Assembly: GCA_035512595.1 (NCBI GenBank)
Contig: DATKDU010000093.1
Coordinates: forward strand, 1-9,539
From: DATKDU01 sp035512595
Lineage (GTDB): Bacteria; Planctomycetota; Planctomycetia; Pirellulales; Pirellulaceae
Direction: 5' to 3'
Length of the DNA: 9,539 nucleotides
The position numbers and the translations under genes are program-made. The notes under the pieces were generated by a model. It did not search any database and was not told where the DNA came from. It saw only the letters and a list, made by a program, of their open reading frames with translations. Below are positions 1 through 6,920 of this stretch, piece after piece; the first letter of the stretch is position 1; every line of letters begins with the position of its first letter.

Positions 1-911
1 CCGCTGAAGACGCCTTCCACCCACTGGTCTTGCGGAACGTTGAAATTCACCCTTTTGCTAGGGTCGGAGTTGTGGCCGAGAACCGAGACAATCGTGTTGC
101 TCTTGTCGAGAATCACGAGCCGTCCGTGCAAATCCGGTACGGAGACATAGTCTCCCTGGACGGCGGCGGATGTCGGCATTCCCAGACCGGTGACGACCTC
201 TTCGACGAAGTTTCCGTCGAGGTCATAGTGCAGCAGTCTGCCCTTGGGCTGGTGGTTGCGGTCGCAGATCAATAGGCGGGGAGGCTCATAACGCGTGTCC
301 AGCGTCATGCCGTGGGCGGTGTTGAACTGCTGGAGGTCGTTCCCCTTCGACCCAAAGTGCATCAGATATTTTCCGGACTTGTCGAACTTGAATATGTGGT
401 TGCTCGCGTAGCCGTCCGACAGGAAGATGTCGCCATTGGGAGCGACGGTGATCGCGGTGGGGCTGAACTTTTCCAGCTTCAGTCCGGATTCATCGGGGAA
501 CGGCAACTTCAATACGATTTCGCCGCTATGGGCATTGAACTTAAGTCCCTCGGCGTTCGCGTTACGGGCTCCATAGATGAACTCGACGTCACCTTCCTCG
601 CGGATCTCCATGTCGTGGATGTTTGAATAATTCTCGCCCAAGTAGGATTGGATTACCTTGCCGTCTGGCGAAAAGACGACGACGCCTTTGTTGGCGCTCG
701 TATAGATATTGCCCGCCTTGTCGATTACCACAGCGCCGTGGGTTGGACCCAGGGCAGACTGTCCATCAGGCCGGAGGCCCCAGCCCGGTACCGTGTCGAA
801 GGTCATTAGTCCGCAGCCCATTCGGACTGGCTGGGTCTGGTCCGCCGCGAAGGAATGTGGCGCGATACTGAACGCGATTGCGATAGCGATACAAGACGAA
901 ACACTTTTCAT
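1..911 (-). CDS. secreted NHL-repeat / six-bladed beta-propeller protein, C-terminus beyond window
   Basis: Read on the minus strand from ATG at 911-909, this frame stays open for 303 codons to the left edge. It begins with a typical signal peptide: MKS, a hydrophobic run to about residue 19, then SFA|AD with probable cleavage after residue 22, so the product is exported. The mature part shows successive NHL-like blades: GAVVIDKAGNIYTSANKG (59-76), TAITVAPNGDIFLSDG (152-167) followed by HIFKFDKSGKYL, HGMTLD with LLICDRNHQPKGRLLHYDLDGNF (200-235), and VSVPDLHGRLVILDKSNTI (256-274). NHL propellers of this kind include peptidyl-alpha-hydroxyglycine lyase-like proteins, and the spacing of the middle blades resembles them; enzymatic activity cannot be decided from this fragment. 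A GGGAG Shine-Dalgarno stands 8 nt before the ATG, which fixes the start. It is divergent from the sigma-kinase genes and separated from them by about 1 kb, so co-regulation is not implied. Confidence 0.9.
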   Translation of the reverse strand, partial: MKSVSSCIAIAIAFSIAPHSFAADQTQPVRMGCGLMTFDTVPGWGLRPDGQSALGPTHGAVVIDKAGNIYTSANKGVVVFSPDGKVIQSYLGENYSNIHDMEIREEGDVEFIYGARNANAEGLKFNAHSGEIVLKLPFPDESGLKLEKFSPTAITVAPNGDIFLSDGYASNHIFKFDKSGKYLMHFGSKGNDLQQFNTAHGMTLDTRYEPPRLLICDRNHQPKGRLLHYDLDGNFVEEVVTGLGMPTSAAVQGDYVSVPDLHGRLVILDKSNTIVSVLGHNSDPSKRVNFNVPQDQWVEGVFS

Positions 912-919
912 GATTTAAG

Positions 920-924
920 CTCCC
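920..924 (-). promoter_or_regulatory. Shine-Dalgarno of the NHL-propeller gene
   Basis: On the minus strand GGGAG lies 8 nt upstream of the ATG at 911. This is a good ribosome binding site and supports the chosen start directly before the signal peptide. Confidence 0.6.
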
Positions 925-1223
925 GGCGGTTCTCTGGTGTCATTGAATTCTCGGATGTGTGCTGCAAATGGCATAGCATACTCTAATCAACCACGGAGCA
1001 ACCCCTGCCGCGAGCGATATTAGTATCGGTACACGAGCTCCGCACTTCAACCGGCTGGCGCTGATCCGCCATCAAATGCGGCAAGGCCGGCGCAACGCTG
1101 ACGGCGGACGGTCCTTGGCCTGAGTGACGCCAGTTGGCGTCTGCGGGCACCAACGCTTTTCGCCACTAGCCGACGTGCTGGCGGCCGGCTTCGAAAGGGC
1201 CAAAAGCGCTGTCGATCATGGAT

Positions 1224-1255
1224 AATACACGCCCGACGCGCCAGCGAGTGAACGC
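1224..1255 (+). repeat. dispersed-repeat-like unit, copy A of an inverted pair
   Basis: This 32-nt unit begins AATACACGCCCGACGCG and ends AGCGAGTGAACGC. It matches the reverse complement of 1302-1333 at 26 of 32 positions without gaps, and the similarity stops on both sides. The two copies face each other across 46 bases. That arrangement resembles REP/BIME-like palindromic units. From memory, sequences of the form CCCG-N-AGCGCNAGCGAGTGAA are common between genes of planctomycetes; I could not check this. Confidence 0.6.
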
Positions 1256-1301
1256 CGTTGCAAAGGCGCGGGTGCCGACTTGCTTGAAGAGCGCGACGCG
1301 A

Positions 1302-1333
1302 GGGTTCACTTGCTTGCGCTGCGGGCTTGTATT
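1302..1333 (-). repeat. dispersed-repeat-like unit, copy B of an inverted pair
   Basis: This is the opposite-strand partner of 1224-1255. On the minus strand it begins AATACAAGCCCGCAGCGC and ends AAGTGAACCC. The six differences from copy A are scattered, as expected for two old copies rather than one recent duplication. Together they could fold as a long imperfect hairpin in RNA of either strand. Confidence 0.6.
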
Positions 1334-1501
1334 GGACTTCGCTCCAGACGTCCGCGAACGGGTCGATGCGAATTCGATAATCGCGAGGCTGTTTTCGCTG
1401 ACAGGACGATACCGAAGTGGCTCGCCGGTGGTTGCTGCTGTGCCCGCTTCGGAAGACGAAGGACGCTGCGCCCGAGGATCGGAGCGGTTGTGTGTGCTGG
1501 C

Positions 1502-1588
1502 GACAAGTCGGCCACAGCGGCGGACGAGTATGCCTACGATCTGGTGCATTCCTCGGTCAGCTTCAAGGCGCGGCATCTCGACATCAGG
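1502..1588 (+). pseudogene. fragment of a YceI-family (polyisoprenoid-binding-like) gene
   Basis: Within a longer frame on the plus strand, residues encoded at 1517-1588 read ADEYAYDLVHSSVSFKARHL followed by DI. This matches the start of mature YceI proteins, whose pattern is roughly AD-Y-IDPVHSSVSFKVRHLGIS followed by a G-RF-DF stretch. YceI proteins are secreted lipocalin-like proteins of about 190 residues. Here the similarity ends abruptly after HLDI and the sequence runs into the inverted repeat at 1598, so more than 85% of the gene is absent. Upstream, a hydrophobic signal-like stretch (LCVLATS) lies in a different frame, which would fit a frameshift in the lost signal peptide. I consider it a dead 5' remnant cut by the repeat element; the family call rests on one motif. 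Confidence 0.5.
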
Positions 1589-1597
1589 GCCGGAAAA

Positions 1598-1648
1598 GGG
1601 ATAAGTCCAAGATTCAGTTACGATCTCCCAGTTAATTGGACTTATCCC
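1598..1648. repeat. perfect 13-bp inverted repeat with 25-nt loop
   Basis: GGGATAAGTCCAA at 1598-1610 is repeated in inverse as TTGGACTTATCCC at 1636-1648. It begins exactly where the YceI similarity ends. Neither strand has a T-run directly after the stem, so it is not a standard intrinsic terminator. An end of a small non-autonomous mobile or dispersed palindromic element is a better guess. Confidence 0.55.
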
Positions 1649-1693
1649 CTTGTCCCCCAAGCAAGAAGTGTTGTCGTTTCCCTCCCTGACCCT

Positions 1694-1737
1694 TCCCTCA
1701 CGGTTCCGCAACAACATGCTGTGTCCCTCACGGTTCC
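1694..1737. repeat. 14-bp direct repeat, 30-nt period
   Basis: TCCCTCACGGTTCC occurs at 1694-1707 and again at 1724-1737 with 16 bases between. Two copies are too few for a CRISPR array, and no further copies follow. It lies just downstream of the 13-bp inverted repeat and may belong to the same element. Confidence 0.5.
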
Positions 1738-1883
1738 CTGATCGAGCAGGCCGCCCACAAGATCGGCATTCGGCTGAGTTGCCTGATTCAGCAGCAGCGA
1801 GCCGGCGATGTGGCGGCGTAGGCGGTTCTCCAAACGGCTGGTGCCGCCCGCCCCCGCCGCTTACTGATCGCAGCAGAAACAAA

Positions 1884-1912
1884 TTGATTCTTCACTTTGC
1901 GCGGAGTATCGT
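1884..1912 (+). promoter_or_regulatory. possible housekeeping promoter of the sigma-factor gene
   Basis: TTGATT (1884-1889) and TATCGT (1907-1912) are separated by 17 bases, an ideal spacing for a sigma-70 promoter. Transcription would begin at or near the A of the ATG at 1919, giving a leaderless mRNA, which would fit the weak ribosome site. The -10 match is mediocre, so this is a suggestion only. Confidence 0.25.
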
Positions 1913-1918
1913 GTTTCC

Positions 1919-2473
1919 ATGAGTGATGTCACGCAAATCCTTTCCCGAATCGAAATGGGCGATCCGAGCGCCGCCGAGCAGCTTCTGCCTTTAGTCTATG
2001 ATGAACTGCGCAAATTGGCAGCGGCGAAGATGGCTGCGGAACGTCCTGAGCACACGTTACAGGCGACCGCCTTGGTACACGAGGCCTATCTGCGGCTGGT
2101 GGAACCAAGTCGCGAACGTCACTGGAACAGCCGGCGACATTTCTTCATTGTCGCTGCCGAAGCGATGCGTCAAATTCTCATTGAAAACGCGCGGCGAAAA
2201 CAGGCCTTGAAACGGGGCGGAGCACACCAGCAAGCCGAACAGGATCCTGCTGAATTGGCCAGTCCCGTTCCCCCACCCCAGTTGTTGGCCTTGAATGAGG
2301 CTTTGGACGAGTTGGGCGAGCGAGATCCCATCAAAGCGGAGTTGGTCAAGCTGCGTTATTTCGGAGGACTGACGGTGGCTGATGCGGCCGAGATTCTGGG
2401 GATTTCTTCCGCCACCGCAGACAGATACTGGGCTTACACTCGCGCCTGGCTGCAGTGCCAACTGCGCGAATGA
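1919..2473 (+). CDS. ECF-type RNA polymerase sigma factor, TIGR02999 / Sig-70_X6 family
   Basis: A 184-residue sigma factor of the extracytoplasmic-function class, the usual length for its family. Region 2 covers roughly residues 8-95, with VYDELRKLAAAKMAAERPEH, then TLQATALVHEAYLRL (46-60) and RRHFFIVAAEAMRQILIENA (72-91), which binds core polymerase and the -10 element. A linker rich in Pro and Ala (108-120) leads to region 4 (about 125-182), whose helix-turn-helix GGLTVADAAEILGISSATAD (149-168) reads the -35 element. The H-TLQ-TALVHEAYLRL signature is typical of the group found beside Ser/Thr kinases in planctomycetes. The acidic DAED stretch usual in region 2.2 is missing and threonines T46 and T50 stand there. 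No anti-sigma gene adjoins; the kinase gene starts 127 bases downstream. GGAG lies 12 nt before the ATG, a weak ribosome site. Confidence 0.93.
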   Translation: MSDVTQILSRIEMGDPSAAEQLLPLVYDELRKLAAAKMAAERPEHTLQATALVHEAYLRLVEPSRERHWNSRRHFFIVAAEAMRQILIENARRKQALKRGGAHQQAEQDPAELASPVPPPQLLALNEALDELGERDPIKAELVKLRYFGGLTVADAAEILGISSATADRYWAYTRAWLQCQLRE

Positions 2474-2494
2474 CGAAAATCTCTGCCAATTTGT

Positions 2495-2526
2495 GGAATT
2501 AGCGAAATTCCTTGAGGGAATTCCCT
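2495..2526. promoter_or_regulatory. phased GGAATT half-sites with a 12-bp palindrome, operator-like
   Basis: Between the sigma factor stop and the kinase start there is GGAATT at 2495, its inverse AATTCC at 2506 and GGAATTCC at 2517, the last within the perfect palindrome AGGGAATTCCCT (2515-2526). The half-sites start exactly 11 nt apart, about one helical turn, so a protein could bind all on one DNA face. The cluster ends 74 bases before the kinase ATG. It could be a regulator's operator for the kinase gene; which protein binds is unknown. Confidence 0.35.
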
Positions 2527-2600
2527 GCCAGAATACGCGCTATGAGATGAGGGGAATGATTTTCACCTCCTGTGCGAAGGCCAGTTAACGGGATCGGCAG

Positions 2601-5600
2601 ATGAGCGATCGTGAAGAAACCATTTTTTATGCGGCCCGCGAGAAAAGTTCGTCCGGAGAACGCGAACAGTACTTGCGAGAAGCGTGTGGCGAGGATCAGG
2701 AGTTGTTGAACCGCGTGCTGGCCCTGCTCGAAGCGGACGATCATCCCCTGTCAATTCTCAAAGACCCCGCGTTGGTCGCCACCAGGGAGATGTCGGGGAT
2801 CCAGGAACAAGTGGGGACCCAGCTTGGTCCCTACAAACTCCGCGAGGAGATTGGCGAAGGGGGCTTCGGCTTAGTGTTCGTGGCGGAGCAGGAACACCCC
2901 GTCCGCCGCAAAGTGGCCCTGAAAATCATCAAGCCGGGCATGGACACCCGGGAGATCATCGCCCGATTCGAAGCCGAGCGTCAAACACTGGCCTTGATGG
3001 ATCACCCGCATGTGGCCAAGGTCCTGGATGCGGGCACGACGGACTCTGGCCGGCCCTATTTCGTGATGGAACTCGTCAGGGGGGTGCCGATCACGGAGTT
3101 TTGCGATGCCCGCAAGCTCTCCACGCGGGAGCGGCTCGAACTGTTGAACGATGTCTGCCGGGCCGTGCAGCACGCCCATCAGAAAGGGATTATCCACCGC
3201 GACCTGAAACCCTCCAATGTGATGGCCAGCCTGTCGGATGGTCGGGCCATCGTGAAGGTGATCGACTTTGGAATCTCCAAGGCCTTGGGCCAAAAACTCA
3301 CCGAGAAGACCATCTACACGGCTTACGGACAAATGGTGGGAACGCCGTTGTACATGAGCCCGGAACAAGCCGAGATGACGCTGAACGATGTGGACACCCG
3401 CAGTGACGTCTATTCGCTGGGGGTCATGCTCTATGAACTGCTGACTGGAACGACCCCATTTGACAAAGAGACGTTGAAACGAGCCAGCTTCGATGAGATG
3501 CGGCGGATCATTCGCGAGGAGGAGCCGCCCCGTCCCAGCCACCGTATGAGCACGATGAATGCGGACGCGCGCTCGACCATTTCGAGCCAGCGTCATGTGG
3601 ATCCCCGCAAATTAGGGCCGTCCTACCGAGGCGACCTGGACTGGATCGTGATGAAGGCCCTGGAGAAGGACCGCAACCGCCGCTACGAGTCGGCCAGCGC
3701 CTTCGCGGCGGATATTGAACGCTACTTGAATAACGAGCCGGTCCACGCCTGTCCGCCGTCGAGGCTGTACCGCCTCGGCAAGTTCGCCCGGCGGAACCGG
3801 ACAGCCTTGGTAACCTCGGCGCTGGTGGTTGCGGCACTGATCGGCGGCCTGGGGGTGAGCCTGTGGCAGGCCGTGCGGGCGACGAACGAGGCCCAGCGGG
3901 CGGTCTTGGCGGAGGAGCTCGCCGGCCGCAGGCTCGAACAAGTGGACGAGCAGCGCCGGCTGGCCGAAGGCAACCTGCAGGAAGCCGAGGCGCAGCGCCG
4001 GCTGGCTGAAGACAACTTCAAGCAGGCCGAAGAACAGCGGATGCGGGCCGAGAGCAACGTGCAGTTGGCTCTCGACGCCCTGGAGCAGGTCTATCTGCCG
4101 CTGGCCGAGGCCGAGTTCTCCGAGAAGATCGAACTCGCCGAGCAGGATCGGCAATTCCTGGAAAAGACTTTGCCCTTCTACGAGACGCTCGCTGCGCAGA
4201 AAGCCGACGATGCACAGACACAGTTTCTCAAGGCGCGTGCCTATTTTCGCGTCGGCAACATCTACCGCAACCTGCGCACAGGGCCGGAGCAGAAGGACGA
4301 GCAAGCCGAACAGGCCCTGCGGCGGGCGATCGCGCTGTTCAAAGAATTGGTGGCTGAACACCCAAGCAAGACGGAGTACCACATTTACCTCGCCATCAGT
4401 TACCGCGACCTGGGTGAACTTCTGTTCGGGCGACAGCCAGAAAACGCGGAACAAGCCTATCGACAAGCCATCGCAACTTATAGACACGTCCTGGACGATT
4501 TGCCCTCGCATGAGCGGCACGGAGTTGCCTATTCGCAGTGGTTGCTTGCCGTCCGGCTGAATGGGTGGGGCAAGCCGCAGGAAGCTCTGACGGAGTTTCA
4601 AGAGAGCCTGGCCTTTTCTGAAAAACTACTCGCCGAGTATCCCGATGCGGGAATCCATCATGTCCGCGTGGGGAATGCGTTGCAATATATCGGCCACATT
4701 CACCGGGTAGCCGGACGCCTGCAGCAGGCCGAAGAGTTTTTGCGCAAGGCCGTCGACATATTGCAGAAAGCTTCCACACAGTTTCCCGACGGACCCGAAG
4801 GCTGCAACCCTCAGCTCGGCGAAGCGCTGGCGAATTTGGGCTATCTCCTCCTTCAGGACACAGACCGGCTCGAAGAGGCAGAGCAGGCTTACGTCCAGGC
4901 TCGGGACGTGCTGGAGAAGCTCGTGAAGGGCTGGCCCGGAACGACTTGGTATCGAGATCTTCTTGGCCAAAAGACCCTTCCCCATTTGGCAAAACTGCTC
5001 GAGTCCCAGGAGCGCTACGACGAAGCCGAGACCGCCTGGCGCAGAGCCATCGTGCTGAACGAGCAACTGGCGGCTGAGCTGCCCCATAGCGCCCACCCGA
5101 GGTTGGCGAACGCATACCGCGTGGCTCTGATCAAACTCCTGCAGCAAACCGGCCGTCAAGAAGAGGCCGCGAAGATCATCAGCGAAGCCCCGGAACCCCG
5201 TACCGCCGAGGAGTACATTCGGCGAGCCAAACTCTACGAACCGTTGCGGGAATACGACAAGGTCCTGGCCGACTACGAGAAAGCGGTTGAACTCTCCGGC
5301 GACACACAACCGGCCGGCCACGGTTTGGCCGAGGTGGCGCGCGCGATCGGCGGTTCAAAATATTCACGGAACTATACCAATGCCCTTCCCATCGCCCGGC
5401 GCGCGGTGGAATTAGCCCCGAAGGACTTCTACACTCACGTGGTGCTCGCCGAGCAACTCCTCGGGCTGGAGCGTTACCAGGAAGCCCTCCAGGCCGCGAA
5501 TCAAGCCATCTCCCTAACGCCCGGTCCGCCCTATAATTCCTGGTGGGTCTACAAACGGCGGGCGAAGGCGCACTTCATGCTGGGGGCTCACGACAAAGCC

Positions 5601-6776
5601 TTGGCCGACCTCACCGAGGCAGTCAACGGCAATCCCGACGACACCTCCAATCTCACGTGGATTCCGGTGTCGCTGATCGCTCGGCATACGGACGACGATT
5701 TCCGCCAAGCACTGCTGCAGCTCGCGGATCGGACGGTGGAACGGACCGACGGATCGCCAGAGGCCTATGTGACGCGTGGCTATCTGCGGGCTCGATTCGG
5801 CGACTTGGATGAGGCGATCGCCGACTACGAACGAGGAATTGAGGCCACGAAGGACCGCGGCGTTCGCGCCCAGCATTACAACACCGCGGCCTGGCATCTA
5901 GCAACATCCCCACAGACCGCACGGAGGCACTTGGCAAGAGCCGTCCAGTGGGCAGAGAAAGCGATTGAACTTGAGGGCCCCAGCAGTTTCCCAGCTTCGC
6001 TTTACCATCCTTCTCAGGAATTCTACCACATGAATTTCACGAATTTCACGGGCGCCGGCGACCTGTACGCGGCGCGCGGCGCGCTTTACGCTGTGCTTGA
6101 AATGGATGAGAGGGCGCGAGCTGATTTCGAGAAAGCCACCTCATCGGACGATGCCTCGCATTATTCCCATTATCTGCATGCCCTGTATTGCCTGAAGACA
6201 GGCGATAAGCCAGCCTATCGAAACGTCTGCCGGTCCACGCTGAAGAAATTCGCCGCAACAGAGGATGCCTCCGAGGCGTATTTCACCGCCTGGACCTGTG
6301 CTTTGGCTCCCCAGGCGATCGAAGATTATGCACCGGCCGTTGAATTGGCCCAGCGAGCTTTGGATGCCGATCCGACACTTGCCTTGAATCAGCAATCCCT
6401 CGGAGCCATCCTGTATCGCGCCGGTCTGTTCCAAAAAGCTCTCGAGCACCTCAACCAAGTGATCGAGTCCGCAAGCACCGAACGCACATCACCCGCTTAC
6501 GCCGGCTACTTCCTGGCCATGGCGCATCACCGGCTAGGGCATGCCGAGGACGCCGAGGAATGGCTCGCCACAGCCAACGCGCAGACGAACCGCGAATCGA
6601 AAGACGCCGACAACCCGCCCGCCTGGAACCGCAAGCTCACACTGGAATTGCTGCGGGCCGAGGCGGAGGAGTTGATCGGAGTCGCCCGACAGACAGCCGA
6701 GGATACGAAACCGGAGACCGCCCAGCCGGAGCGCCTGGCACCAGCCGTGGCTCCGCAACCGATGACTGACAACTGA
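2601..6776 (+). CDS. membrane Ser/Thr protein kinase with long TPR region (planctomycete ECF-linked STK)
   Basis: A 1391-residue receptor-like kinase. After an N-terminal helical segment typical of the family (MSDREETIFYAAREKSSSGE, with LLNRVLALLEADD at 35-47), the kinase domain spans about 78-376. It has the glycine loop GEGGFG (85-90), the ATP lysine K108 in VALKII, helix-C glutamate E126, HRDLKPSN (199-206, catalytic D201), DFG (222-224) and MSPEQA (252-257), so all catalytic residues are present. One membrane helix follows at about 402-422 after KFARRNR, which places the kinase in the cytoplasm. Beyond it lie a coiled coil (425-495) and many TPR-like helical pairs (about 540-1360), such as EALTEFQESLAFSEKLLAEY, RYDEAETAWRRAIVLNEQLA and RYQEALQAANQAISLTP, probably a protein-binding sensor. 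The tail is low-complexity. The start is supported by the family N-terminus. The gene lies between the sigma factor and a secreted propeller; the sigma factor is a likely phosphorylation target. Confidence 0.95.
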   Translation: MSDREETIFYAAREKSSSGEREQYLREACGEDQELLNRVLALLEADDHPLSILKDPALVATREMSGIQEQVGTQLGPYKLREEIGEGGFGLVFVAEQEHPVRRKVALKIIKPGMDTREIIARFEAERQTLALMDHPHVAKVLDAGTTDSGRPYFVMELVRGVPITEFCDARKLSTRERLELLNDVCRAVQHAHQKGIIHRDLKPSNVMASLSDGRAIVKVIDFGISKALGQKLTEKTIYTAYGQMVGTPLYMSPEQAEMTLNDVDTRSDVYSLGVMLYELLTGTTPFDKETLKRASFDEMRRIIREEEPPRPSHRMSTMNADARSTISSQRHVDPRKLGPSYRGDLDWIVMKALEKDRNRRYESASAFAADIERYLNNEPVHACPPSRLYRLGKFARRNRTALVTSALVVAALIGGLGVSLWQAVRATNEAQRAVLAEELAGRRLEQVDEQRRLAEGNLQEAEAQRRLAEDNFKQAEEQRMRAESNVQLALDALEQVYLPLAEAEFSEKIELAEQDRQFLEKTLPFYETLAAQKADDAQTQFLKARAYFRVGNIYRNLRTGPEQKDEQAEQALRRAIALFKELVAEHPSKTEYHIYLAISYRDLGELLFGRQPENAEQAYRQAIATYRHVLDDLPSHERHGVAYSQWLLAVRLNGWGKPQEALTEFQESLAFSEKLLAEYPDAGIHHVRVGNALQYIGHIHRVAGRLQQAEEFLRKAVDILQKASTQFPDGPEGCNPQLGEALANLGYLLLQDTDRLEEAEQAYVQARDVLEKLVKGWPGTTWYRDLLGQKTLPHLAKLLESQERYDEAETAWRRAIVLNEQLAAELPHSAHPRLANAYRVALIKLLQQTGRQEEAAKIISEAPEPRTAEEYIRRAKLYEPLREYDKVLADYEKAVELSGDTQPAGHGLAEVARAIGGSKYSRNYTNALPIARRAVELAPKDFYTHVVLAEQLLGLERYQEALQAANQAISLTPGPPYNSWWVYKRRAKAHFMLGAHDKALADLTEAVNGNPDDTSNLTWIPVSLIARHTDDDFRQALLQLADRTVERTDGSPEAYVTRGYLRARFGDLDEAIADYERGIEATKDRGVRAQHYNTAAWHLATSPQTARRHLARAVQWAEKAIELEGPSSFPASLYHPSQEFYHMNFTNFTGAGDLYAARGALYAVLEMDERARADFEKATSSDDASHYSHYLHALYCLKTGDKPAYRNVCRSTLKKFAATEDASEAYFTAWTCALAPQAIEDYAPAVELAQRALDADPTLALNQQSLGAILYRAGLFQKALEHLNQVIESASTERTSPAYAGYFLAMAHHRLGHAEDAEEWLATANAQTNRESKDADNPPAWNRKLTLELLRAEAEELIGVARQTAEDTKPETAQPERLAPAVAPQPMTDN
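3951..4076 (+). repeat. three tandem 42-bp units inside the kinase gene (14-residue coiled-coil repeat)
   Basis: Units start at 3951, 3993 and 4035 and encode QRRLAEGNLQEAEA, QRRLAEDNFKQAEE and QRMRAESNVQLALD (residues 451-492). Units one and two share CAGCGCCGGCTGGC and most other bases; the third is more diverged. Fourteen residues equal two heptads, so gain or loss of a unit lengthens the membrane-proximal coiled coil without breaking register. It could be length-variable between strains. Confidence 0.75.
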
Positions 6777-6907
6777 CAACTCAAAACTGGCCGGTGAGGT
6801 TCCGCGACCAAACGAATCCCTCACCGACCCGGCATCTCTCGCGGCGGACGATCTGCGCGCCGGGAAGCGATGACCCTTTAATTCTACCGCAGATCATCCT
6901 CCGAAAC

Positions 6908-6912
6908 GGGAG
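6908..6912 (+). promoter_or_regulatory. Shine-Dalgarno of the TolB-like propeller gene
   Basis: GGGAG lies 8 nt before the ATG at 6921, the same motif and spacing as for the minus-strand propeller gene at 911. A second ATG at 6927 is also within reach, but 6921 has the better spacing. Confidence 0.55.
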
Positions 6913-6920
6913 AAAAGAAA

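Larger units (their letters stand above)
912..1918. other. 1-kb gap without an intact gene; repeats and gene relics
   Basis: I see no convincing intact gene here. A 238-codon minus-strand frame (1882-1166) and overlapping plus-strand frames exist, but they are rich in Arg, Ser, Pro and Gly, show no domain and run straight through the repeats, so I treat them as chance frames. Recognisable contents are an inverted pair of 32-nt repeats (1224-1333), a YceI-like gene fragment (1502-1588), a 13-bp inverted repeat (1598-1648) and a 14-bp direct repeat (1694-1737). The first 200 bases probably hold the promoter of the minus-strand propeller gene (a TATGCT-like box around 970-975 on the minus strand), but no well-spaced -35 box is evident. 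A small palindrome, GACGCCA-GT-TGGCGTC, sits at 1126-1141. Confidence 0.6.

Noticed and set aside
30..871. Several plus-strand frames at the left end
   Set aside because: They are shadows of the minus-strand propeller gene, which has a signal peptide, Shine-Dalgarno and NHL blades.
1157..1225. Plus-strand peptide tail LADVLAAGFERAKSAVDHG followed by a stop, thought of as a gene remnant
   Set aside because: It faintly recalls C-terminal helices of several enzymes, but it is too short and has no upstream continuation.
1694..1737. Possible CRISPR-like repeats
   Set aside because: There are only two 14-bp copies with a 16-base gap, no further units and no cas genes.
1738..1821. Plus-strand stretch LIEQAAHKIGIRLSCLIQQQ ending at TAG 1819
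   Set aside because: It has plausible codon use, but no start, no known motif and less than 30 residues; it cannot be told from chance.
1166..1882. 238-codon minus-strand open frame
   Set aside because: It is low in hydrophobic structure, rich in Arg/Ser/Gly/Pro, has no recognisable domain, and crosses the inverted repeats and the YceI relic on the other strand. High GC explains the long frame.
6792..6826. CGGTGAGG / CCTCACCG inverted repeat after the kinase gene as terminator
   Set aside because: Arms of only 8 bp with a 19-base loop and no T-run; weak evidence for a terminator.
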